Shown here in pieces: positions 1-5,873 of a stretch of DNA of 5,873 bases (its first letter is position 1; every line of letters starts with the position of its first letter). The position numbers and the translations under genes were made by a program. The notes under the pieces were generated by a model that was not told the DNA's origin, made no database searches, and saw only the letters and a program-made list of their open reading frames with translations. The stretch spans positions 1 through 5,873 of the forward strand of contig QIDJ01000197.1 in the NCBI GenBank assembly GCA_003228395.1, read 5' to 3'. The stretch comes from Flammeovirgaceae bacterium (GTDB lineage: Bacteria; Bacteroidota; Bacteroidia; Cytophagales; Cyclobacteriaceae).

Positions 1-3000
1 CAGGACTGGCGCCTGGCATCCACACCCGTATCCGACGATAACAGGTATGACCCAAGCGGCAATCGTTCTGATGATCTGAAATTTTCATATAAACGCTCAA
101 AAATTGCCTGGTATGTAGTTGATAATATCTTCTATCGCTCCGGTGGCAGAAACAAGCCATCCAATATTACCGATAGAGACCTCGAAAACCATTATATCAG
201 GGCCGTTAGTCCACAGGAAATATTTCCTAAATTGAGCCGGGAAATCATAAATACTAACCAACCTATTTTTGATATTGCCTATTTCCCGTCAGAACGGGGC
301 CAGTTTAACTACAATCCCGATTTAACGCCTCAGGGGTTTTCAAAAGATCCCGAATCACAATGGTCGGGAATTACAAGATCGAACCGTACCGATGTGGATT
401 TTGATAAAACGAACATGGAATATATCGAATTCTGGCTGATGGATCCCTTTATTGATGGCGAAAATGGAAAAGTTATCGACGGCGTTTTTAATCAGAACAA
501 CACCACCGGTGGAAGGTTGATATTCCATTTGGGCAGTATTTCGGAAGATTTGATGAAAGACGGCTTACATGCGTTTGAAAACGGGCTTCCTTCCGATGGG
601 ATTAAAACCCCGGACCGCGTAACTGAAAATAACTGGGGTTTTGTTACAAAACAACAATACCTGAACAATGCATTCAATAACGAAAACGAGACAGGCTTAA
701 GAGAAAACCAGGACGTAGGGCTTGACGGATTGAATTCAGAAGAAGAGGTGGTAAAATTTGCGGACGATTTTATCAATCGGCTTCCTCCAAATATCACACC
801 TGATGCCCTGGATAAAATTCTATCTGATCCTTCTGCCGATAATTTTAAATATTTTCTTGGTGATGAGCATGATCAGGCAAACAACGGAGTTCTGGAAAGA
901 TATAAAAACTTTAACGGGATGGACGGGAACTCGCCCGACCTGACAAATAGTACATTAAGCTATTCCCCTTCCGGAAGCACCCGGCCTGACAATGAAGACC
1001 TGAATAACGACAATACACTGGGAGATCTGGAAGAATATTATGAATACGTAATCGATCTGCGAAAAGGCCAGATATCAGTGGGTAACAAATTCATTGAAGA
1101 CAAGGTGACAACCGAGATCTACGGCGATGAAGTGACATGGTATTTATTCAGGATACCCATACGTGAACCAGACCGCATACAGGGTAACATTTCCGGATTC
1201 AAATCCATCCGGTATATCCGGACGGTATTGGATAAGTGGGAACAACCTATTGTACTAAGAATGGCAAACTTCCGTCTGGTATCCATTGAATGGCGCAAAT
1301 ACACCGGAAGCCTTCAAAACAAGCGATATGATGAAGTACCCGAACCCTCTGATTCCGGTTTGGAATTATCGGTTGTAAATATTGAAGAAAACAGCCAGGC
1401 TACGGAAATAAAACCTCCATATGTATTACCTCCCGGTTTCGAAAGAGACAGGGATAATACCTCCGTTATCGAACGGGAGTTAAACGAGCAGTCTATGCAG
1501 ATTTGTGTAACGGATCTGGAAGATAAAAATGCCCGTGCGGCGTATAAAAATATAAACTTAGACCTTGTAAACTATGGGAGAGTGAAAATGTTTATAAGCG
1601 CTAACAGCGCCGACGCCAGGGACGATGATGTGCGTGTATTTCTCAGATTTGGTACTGACTTTGTCGCAAATTACTATGAGATTGAATTGCCTTTGAAAAT
1701 CACTCCGCCGGAAGCCCGCACACCAGAAGAAATATGGCCTGTGGAAAACCAGATAGATTTCCCCCTTGAAGAATTGTATAAACTCAAGTCGCGGCGAAAC
1801 AACCTGCGCGACCAGAAAGATTTTCTTCTTGCCTACTCTGAAATAATCGGAAAATACAAGGTGACTGTTGTCGGAAGGCCGGAGATCAGCTCTGTACAAA
1901 CCATGATGCTGGGTATAAGAAATCCGGCCAGTCCGGATGAACTTCCAAAATCAGTGTGTATCTGGGCGAATGAGCTGCGTGTAACCGATTTCGATACCTA
2001 TAAAGGACTGTCCGTAAATGCAAACCTCAATATGAAACTTGCAGATTTTGCCATTTTATCTGCCACTACACGCTATACATCCTTCGGATACGGTGGGTTG
2101 CAAACAAAAATTGATGCAAGAACACGTGATTATACTACTGACTTTGATTTTGGAGGAAGCTTTTACCTTGATAAGTTTTTACCTGAAAAAATCGGACTCC
2201 GCCTGCCTATGTACCTGGGTTACCAGACCATAAATGTTACTCCTTTTTATGACCCGCTTGATCCCGATATTCCTCTCGAACAGAAACTGGAAGCCTTTGG
2301 CGACCCTGAACAACGAAAAAATTATGAAAAATCGGTTACGGACAATACCGTAAAACGAAGTATCAATTTTACTAATGTGGGAAAGGCGAAAACCAATCCG
2401 GAAGCAAAAAAGCACATCTGGGATATTGAAAATATTTCTTTGTCGTTTGCCTACAATGATATAAACAGCCGTAATTATCAAATTGAATCATACTTTCTTA
2501 AATCATACCGGGCTTCGTTTGATTATAATTACACCTCCAATCCATGGTATATCGAACCCTTTACAAATGTTGGATTTTTAAATTCTAAATGGCTTCAGCT
2601 TATAAAAGATTTTAATTTCTCCTTGTTGCCTCATTCGATTGGTTTTCGTTCCGATCTGAACCGGAAATTCGTTAAAACACAATATAAAAACAGCGAACTG
2701 GGGATATCCGGCGTGGACCCTAATTGGGAAAAGTCCTTTTTATTTAACAGGAATTATTCGCTGAGATGGAATTTTTCAAAAAATCTAACACTCGATTATA
2801 CCGCCCGCGTAGTCGCCATAGTAGATGAGCCGGATGGAGACCTTGATAGCGAACAAAAGAAGAGCATCGTGATCGAAAACCTGAAAAATTTGGGCCGGAC
2901 ACAGCGTTTCGATCAGGACTTCAGGTTTAATTACAAATTGCCACTGGATAAAATCCCCTTGACCGATTGGATAAGTTCCGATTTAAGGTATGCTGCCGGC

Positions 3001-4557
3001 TATACCTGGGTTTCGGGCTCGCTGGATCAGATAGAAAAACTGGGGAATGTAATTGAAAACAGCCGCGATCGGGCCATAGCCGGTAAAGTTGACCTTGTAA
3101 AACTGTATAACAAATCAGACTATCTGAAAAAAATAAATAATCCTCCCCGCAGAAGACCGACAAATAGAAGAGATACTATCCAGGTAAATGAAAACAAAGC
3201 AATGAAAAGCACACTGCGGTTTCTAATGATGTTTCGTTCGTTCAATGTTTCGTGGGGAAGAAAAGAAGGAACGCGGTTACCAGGCTATCTGCCAAAGCCA
3301 CGATACCTGGGAATGGATTCAACCTGGCAGGCTCCTGGCTGGGATTTTATATTCGGGTCGCAGGATTCAGACATACGAAACAAGGCTGCTGAAAACGGCT
3401 GGCTCGTCAGAGACCCGCAACTTACTACACCTTTTACACAAACTAACTCAGAAGACCTGAACTTCAGGGCAACTCTGGAACCTTTCCGCGACTTTAACAT
3501 ACAACTTGACGCTAAAAAGAACAAACTTGACAGGTACCAGGAAATTTTCAGATTCGATTCGCTTTTACAGGATTATCAATCATTCAGCCCAAGCCGTACA
3601 GGAAGTTATACTATTTCGTATTCCATGATCAAGACTACGTTTATGCCGGATAATGCCGACAATATTTCGCCCGTTTTTCAGGATTTTGAGACAAACCGCC
3701 AGATTATTCTGGAACGGTTGCAATTGCTAAATCCTGAATATAGTGACTTAAACAGCCAGGATGTTCTTATCCCATCACTGCTGGCCGCTTATTCAGGCGA
3801 AAATGCCGCGGCGATTGCTTTAACACCCTTCCCCACCCGACCTCAGATCAACTGGCGAGTAGATTATAAAGGACTTACCCGTATCCCCTCTGTAAAAGAA
3901 GTTTTTCAATCGGTAAATATCAGTCATAGTTATGTATCAACTTATACAGTCACAAATTACACTAACAGCCTGCTGTATGATCAGGATTTATCGCTCGACA
4001 ACAATATTGAAGATTACCAGTATGCTTTTATTCTAAATGACAACGGCGACCTGGTGCCGGTGTACGTTATCAATCAAGTCATGATCACCGAACGGTTCTC
4101 GCCGCTTATGGGCATAAATGTGCGAACAAAAAACCGAACCACCGCATCACTTGAATTGAAAAGGGAGCGGAGTATTGCCCTGAATTTATCGAATTCGCAG
4201 GTTACGGAAATAAACAATAAGGATTATGTTTTTTCACTAGGATTTACAAAGGCGAATATTAAGGTTCCATTCCGGATTCAGGGTCGCACCGTTGCATTAG
4301 AAAATGACCTGACCTTCCGGTTAGATTTTAATATTAAGGATTCTAAAATCATTCAACGAAAAATTGAGGAGGTAAACACCATTACAAACGGTAATATCAG
4401 TTATCAGTTCAGGCCTAATGTAAGTTATGTACTTAATCAACGGCTGAATATGAAGTTCTATTTCGAGCGAAGCATCAATCAACCAAGAGTAAATAATTCA
4501 TTCCGCCGGTCAACTACTTCATTTGGCACACAAGTAAGATTTAGTTTAGCGCAATAA
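1..4557 (+). CDS. sprA: SprA/Sov-family T9SS outer-membrane translocon, 5' end missing
   Basis: This is the C-terminal 1518 residues of the giant outer-membrane pore through which type IX cargo leaves the cell; in Flavobacterium it is also needed for gliding. The frame is open from base 1 without a stop, so the gene enters from upstream. Full-length relatives have roughly 2300-2500 residues. Family landmarks, numbered from base 1: AWYVVD-type segment and HYIRAV/QEIFP (64-76), GLPSDG (195-200), ICVTDL (501-506), CIWANELRVTDFD (653-665), YDPLDPDIP (750-758), KIPLTDW (984-990), PGYLP (1094-1098), and a C-terminal block with ERFSPLMGINVRTKN, NDLTFRLDF and YVLNQRLNMKF. The later half alternates polar and aromatic residues, as expected for the 36-strand barrel known from the Flavobacterium structure. 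The protein ends RFSLAQ, without a terminal aromatic residue. Only two cysteines are visible (502, 653). Recognition is from memory of family motifs and is strong. Confidence 0.95.
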   Translation, partial: QDWRLASTPVSDDNRYDPSGNRSDDLKFSYKRSKIAWYVVDNIFYRSGGRNKPSNITDRDLENHYIRAVSPQEIFPKLSREIINTNQPIFDIAYFPSERGQFNYNPDLTPQGFSKDPESQWSGITRSNRTDVDFDKTNMEYIEFWLMDPFIDGENGKVIDGVFNQNNTTGGRLIFHLGSISEDLMKDGLHAFENGLPSDGIKTPDRVTENNWGFVTKQQYLNNAFNNENETGLRENQDVGLDGLNSEEEVVKFADDFINRLPPNITPDALDKILSDPSADNFKYFLGDEHDQANNGVLERYKNFNGMDGNSPDLTNSTLSYSPSGSTRPDNEDLNNDNTLGDLEEYYEYVIDLRKGQISVGNKFIEDKVTTEIYGDEVTWYLFRIPIREPDRIQGNISGFKSIRYIRTVLDKWEQPIVLRMANFRLVSIEWRKYTGSLQNKRYDEVPEPSDSGLELSVVNIEENSQATEIKPPYVLPPGFERDRDNTSVIERELNEQSMQICVTDLEDKNARAAYKNINLDLVNYGRVKMFISANSADARDDDVRVFLRFGTDFVANYYEIELPLKITPPEARTPEEIWPVENQIDFPLEELYKLKSRRNNLRDQKDFLLAYSEIIGKYKVTVVGRPEISSVQTMMLGIRNPASPDELPKSVCIWANELRVTDFDTYKGLSVNANLNMKLADFAILSATTRYTSFGYGGLQTKIDARTRDYTTDFDFGGSFYLDKFLPEKIGLRLPMYLGYQTINVTPFYDPLDPDIPLEQKLEAFGDPEQRKNYEKSVTDNTVKRSINFTNVGKAKTNPEAKKHIWDIENISLSFAYNDINSRNYQIESYFLKSYRASFDYNYTSNPWYIEPFTNVGFLNSKWLQLIKDFNFSLLPHSIGFRSDLNRKFVKTQYKNSELGISGVDPNWEKSFLFNRNYSLRWNFSKNLTLDYTARVVAIVDEPDGDLDSEQKKSIVIENLKNLGRTQRFDQDFRFNYKLPLDKIPLTDWISSDLRYAAGYTWVSGSLDQIEKLGNVIENSRDRAIAGKVDLVKLYNKSDYLKKINNPPRRRPTNRRDTIQVNENKAMKSTLRFLMMFRSFNVSWGRKEGTRLPGYLPKPRYLGMDSTWQAPGWDFIFGSQDSDIRNKAAENGWLVRDPQLTTPFTQTNSEDLNFRATLEPFRDFNIQLDAKKNKLDRYQEIFRFDSLLQDYQSFSPSRTGSYTISYSMIKTTFMPDNADNISPVFQDFETNRQIILERLQLLNPEYSDLNSQDVLIPSLLAAYSGENAAAIALTPFPTRPQINWRVDYKGLTRIPSVKEVFQSVNISHSYVSTYTVTNYTNSLLYDQDLSLDNNIEDYQYAFILNDNGDLVPVYVINQVMITERFSPLMGINVRTKNRTTASLELKRERSIALNLSNSQVTEINNKDYVFSLGFTKANIKVPFRIQGRTVALENDLTFRLDFNIKDSKIIQRKIEEVNTITNGNISYQFRPNVSYVLNQRLNMKFYFERSINQPRVNNSFRRSTTSFGTQVRFSLAQ

Positions 4558-4560
4558 TTT

Positions 4561-4588
4561 TTGAAATTAGAAAAAGAATGTATTTTTG
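4561..4588 (+). promoter_or_regulatory. Bacteroidota-type promoter for gcvH
   Basis: A -33 element TTG (4561-4563) is followed, after 17 nt, by TATTTTTG (4581-4588), a perfect match to the Bacteroidota -7 consensus TAnnTTTG. The spacing fits the 17-23 nt range reported for this phylum's primary sigma factor. It begins 3 nt after the sprA stop codon and ends 17 nt before the gcvH ATG, implying a very short leader. I see no terminator between sprA and gcvH, so read-through transcription could add to this promoter. Confidence 0.6.
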
Positions 4589-4595
4589 GTCAAAT

Positions 4596-4605
4596 TATAA
4601 TTACT
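4596..4605 (+). promoter_or_regulatory. AT-rich translation initiation leader of gcvH
   Basis: The ten bases before the gcvH ATG are TATAATTACT, with A at -3 and -6 and no Shine-Dalgarno core. Bacteroidota ribosomes are known to rely little on Shine-Dalgarno pairing and to favour A at these positions. The leader supports ATG 4606 as the start and closely resembles the one before tonB. Confidence 0.5.
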
Positions 4606-4989
4606 ATGAAAATTCCTGAAAAACTCAAATACACAAATGACCACGAGTGGATACGTGTTGACGGTGAAATCGCAACAGTAGGAATTACGGATTTTGCACA
4701 AGACGAACTTGGAGATATCGTATATGTTGAAATTGAAACAAAAGGAGAGGAAATCAGCAAAGACGATGTTTTTTGCACCGTCGAAGCTGTTAAAACAGTT
4801 TCTGACCTGTTTATGCCGTTGTCTGGTATAGTTGAAGAAGTAAATGGCGACCTGGAAGAAAATCCTGAGGTGGTTAATGAAGATTGTTACGGAAAAGGCT
4901 GGATGATCAAAATTAAATTAGCGAATAATCAGGACGAATTGGATGAATTGCTGACTGCAAAGCAGTATAAAACTGTCATCGGAGATTAA
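4606..4989 (+). CDS. gcvH: Glycine cleavage system H protein (lipoyl carrier)
   Basis: A complete 127-residue H protein. It carries the aminomethyl group on a swinging lipoyl arm between the P, T and L proteins of the cytoplasmic glycine cleavage complex. The N-terminus reads [13 protein letters not shown] (8-20) and the biotinyl/lipoyl fold continues with [18 protein letters not shown] (25-42). The lipoylation site is Lys63 in the motif [16 protein letters not shown] (59-74), followed by the [13 protein letters not shown] segment (91-103). Length is typical of the family (about 125-130). ATG 4606 is chosen because the family normally starts with a short MKIPE-like lead; the in-frame TTG at 4561 would add 15 unrelated residues. 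It lies 48 nt after sprA, and no other glycine cleavage genes are in view. Its own promoter suggests at least partly independent expression. No missing key residue is seen. Confidence 0.97.
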   Translation: MKIPEKLKYTNDHEWIRVDGEIATVGITDFAQDELGDIVYVEIETKGEEISKDDVFCTVEAVKTVSDLFMPLSGIVEEVNGDLEENPEVVNEDCYGKGWMIKIKLANNQDELDELLTAKQYKTVIGD

Positions 4990-5010
4990 ATGAATTATCC
5001 TCCGTGTCGC

Positions 5011-5030
5011 ATTGTTATGATGTTAACAAT
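5011..5030 (+). repeat. Short inverted repeat after gcvH
   Basis: ATTGTTA (5011-5017) and TAACAAT (5024-5030) are perfect 7-bp complements around a 6-nt loop, starting 21 nt after the gcvH stop. The stem is AT-rich (one G-C pair) and no T tract follows, so a canonical intrinsic terminator is not supported. It could be a weak 3'-end structure or chance. Confidence 0.35.
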
Positions 5031-5057
5031 CGGGATGCGTTACTGACTTATAAATCC

Positions 5058-5089
5058 GGAAAATACCAGCTTATGCGGGTTGATTTTCC
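5058..5089 (+). repeat. Imperfect hairpin downstream of gcvH
   Basis: GGAAAAT (5058-5064) pairs with ATTTTCC (5083-5089). ACC (5065-5067) can then pair with GGT (5078-5080), leaving a 2-nt bulge (5081-5082) and a 10-nt loop. This gives about 10 pairs. The nearest T run (5113-5117) is more than 20 nt downstream, so it is not a classic rho-independent terminator. It may be a transcript-end or mRNA-stability element of gcvH. Confidence 0.4.
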
Positions 5090-5141
5090 ATGGCTGTATA
5101 AGAATCGTTGCATTTTTATAAAAAAAATTCAATGGTCAGGG

Positions 5142-5173
5142 TTGATGTTAAGGAGTTAAGTTTCTTATATTTG
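5142..5173 (+). promoter_or_regulatory. Bacteroidota-type promoter for tonB
   Basis: TTG (5142-5144) is followed after 21 nt by TATATTTG (5166-5173), a perfect match to TAnnTTTG with spacing in the accepted range. Transcription would start near 5180, giving a leader of roughly 25-30 nt before the ATG at 5207. An A run (5120-5127) lies upstream, about where an UP-like element would sit. The 217-nt gap after gcvH also argues for separate transcription of tonB. Confidence 0.65.
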
Positions 5174-5191
5174 AATTTCGTTTCAACTTAA
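5156..5191 (+). repeat. Inverted repeat straddling the tonB -7 element
   Basis: TTAAGTT (5156-5162) and AACTTAA (5185-5191) are perfect 7-bp complements separated by 22 nt. The predicted -7 element lies between them and the expected transcription start falls just before the right arm. The placement resembles an operator for a dimeric regulator, but the arms are AT-rich and could be chance. I do not recognise a specific regulator site. Confidence 0.3.
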
Positions 5192-5196
5192 AAAGG

Positions 5197-5206
5197 TATA
5201 ATTACA
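5197..5206 (+). promoter_or_regulatory. AT-rich translation initiation leader of tonB
   Basis: TATAATTACA directly precedes the ATG, with A at -3 and -6. An AAAAGG stretch ends 10 nt before the ATG and could act as a weak Shine-Dalgarno. An in-frame TAA at 5189-5191 rules out a start further upstream, fixing ATG 5207 as the first available start. Confidence 0.5.
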
Positions 5207-5873
5207 ATGGTAGAGAAGAAATCACCAGAAGCAGATGTAACAAGAAAATCCGCCCTTTATCTCAATATTGGCCTGGTTGTCAGCTTGTTAGTAGTAATCA
5301 CCGCATTTGAATGGAAGTTTTACGACGACGGCGCCCTTGCTGATCTGGGACAGGTGTCAGATGACTTCGAAGAAATGCTTGACATCCCTCCTACGGAACA
5401 GCCACCTCCACCTCCTCCCCAAATTCAGCAGCCGGAGATCATCGAAGTGCCTGATGAGGAAGAGATCGAAGAAGAAATTGAGGTAAATCTGGATGTGGAA
5501 ATCACCGAAGAATCAGCTATTGAAGAAATTGTTTTTGAAGAACCGGTAGAAGAAGAGGTTGCCGACGAAGTATTTACAATCGTTGAACAACAGCCTGAGT
5601 ATCCGGGTGGAATGGGCGCTTTTTACCAGTATGTTCAAAAAAAGCTTAAATACCCATCCCAGGCAAGAAGAATGGGCATCGAAGGAAAAGTGTTTGTACA
5701 ATTTGTGGTTGATAAATCCGGAAACATTACCGAAGTGCAGGCCGTGAAAGGAATTGGCGCCGGTTGCGATGCAGAAGCCGAGCGTGTTATTAAAAGCTCA
5801 CCCAAATGGAAGGCCGGTAAGCAAAGAGGTAAAGCTGTGAAAGTAAGAATGATACTGCCCATTACCTTTAAAC
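5207..5873 (+). CDS. tonB: TonB-family energy transducer, 3' end cut by window
   Basis: An inner-membrane-anchored periplasmic protein expected to pass energy from an ExbB/ExbD-type motor to outer-membrane receptors. 222 residues are visible and the frame is still open; relatives usually end within a few residues of this LPITFK segment, so little is missing. Domains in order: a short cytoplasmic lead with basic residues; one membrane segment (about 16-34) ending AFEW (33-36); a linker with six consecutive prolines (66-71); a strongly acidic Glu-rich stretch (about 83-121); and a TonB C-terminal domain (about 126-222) with PEYPGG (130-135), YPSQARRMGIEGKV (149-162), FVVDKSGNI (166-174) and PKWKAGKQRGKAV (199-211). 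The membrane segment lacks the His of E. coli TonB's anchor; this is common, as far as I recall, in Bacteroidota members ending AFEW. No ExbB/ExbD gene is in view, and its receptor partners cannot be told. Confidence 0.93.
   Translation, partial: MVEKKSPEADVTRKSALYLNIGLVVSLLVVITAFEWKFYDDGALADLGQVSDDFEEMLDIPPTEQPPPPPPQIQQPEIIEVPDEEEIEEEIEVNLDVEITEESAIEEIVFEEPVEEEVADEVFTIVEQQPEYPGGMGAFYQYVQKKLKYPSQARRMGIEGKVFVQFVVDKSGNITEVQAVKGIGAGCDAEAERVIKSSPKWKAGKQRGKAVKVRMILPITFK

Noticed and set aside
232..234. TTG at 232 as the start of the long gene
   Set aside because: The same frame is open back to base 1 and encodes typical SprA sequence there (AWYVVD, HYIRAV, QEIFP), so this codon is an internal leucine.
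1558..1899. Antisense open frame inside sprA, with similar ones at 492-797, 2179-2481 and 2927-3163
   Set aside because: They lie wholly opposite a well-supported coding frame and their translations show no recognisable domain.
4561..4605. TTG at 4561 as an earlier gcvH start
   Set aside because: It adds 15 residues unlike any H protein N-terminus and overlaps the predicted promoter; ATG 4606 gives a standard-length protein.
4990..5017. ATG at 4990 starting an 18-codon frame directly after the gcvH stop
   Set aside because: Too short, no motif, and no independent evidence of translation.
5112..5128. ATTTTT / AAAAAT stem as a terminator
   Set aside because: All A-T pairs with a small loop and no GC-rich stem; better read as an AT tract upstream of the tonB promoter.
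5004..5159. Open frame from GTG 5004 (about 51 residues) between gcvH and tonB
   Set aside because: No ATG near its beginning, no leader like those of its neighbours, no recognisable family, and it overlaps the tonB -33 element. A decayed small gene cannot be excluded, but nothing resembles VanZ.
5635..5862. Antisense open frame over the tonB C-terminal domain
   Set aside because: The + strand frame encodes a clear TonB domain; the antisense product has no family features.

Overview
The window reads as a chromosomal segment of a Bacteroidota bacterium with a type IX secretion system (T9SS). Three things point there. There is a long SprA/Sov-family reading frame, and SprA is the T9SS outer-membrane translocon. 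The TonB-family protein has the N-terminal layout common in this phylum. Both intergenic gaps carry perfect matches to the Bacteroidota -7 promoter element TAnnTTTG, and Shine-Dalgarno signals are weak or absent. I cannot name a genus; base composition is moderate and slightly AT-rich.

Layout, all on the + strand. (1) Bases 1-4557 are the 3' two thirds of sprA. The frame is open from the first base, so the N-terminal part (probably 800-1000 residues) lies outside the window. (2) After 48 nt comes gcvH (4606-4989), a complete lipoyl-carrier H protein of the glycine cleavage system. A well-formed promoter begins just past the sprA stop. (3) A 217-nt gap (4990-5206) holds no convincing gene. It contains two potential hairpins, an AT tract, a second Bacteroidota-type promoter, and an inverted repeat straddling that promoter's -7 element. 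(4) A tonB-family gene starts at 5207 and runs off the 3' edge, probably only a few residues before its stop.

Functionally, SprA exports T9SS cargo (gliding adhesins, secreted enzymes) across the outer membrane. The TonB-like protein would couple inner-membrane energy to outer-membrane receptors. GcvH is a housekeeping one-carbon enzyme subunit whose position here looks like conserved neighbourhood rather than shared pathway. I found no mobile element, CRISPR array, RNA gene or clearly novel system. The most interesting material is regulatory: the two promoter/leader units, their nearly identical start-site sequence, and the structured gcvH-tonB gap.
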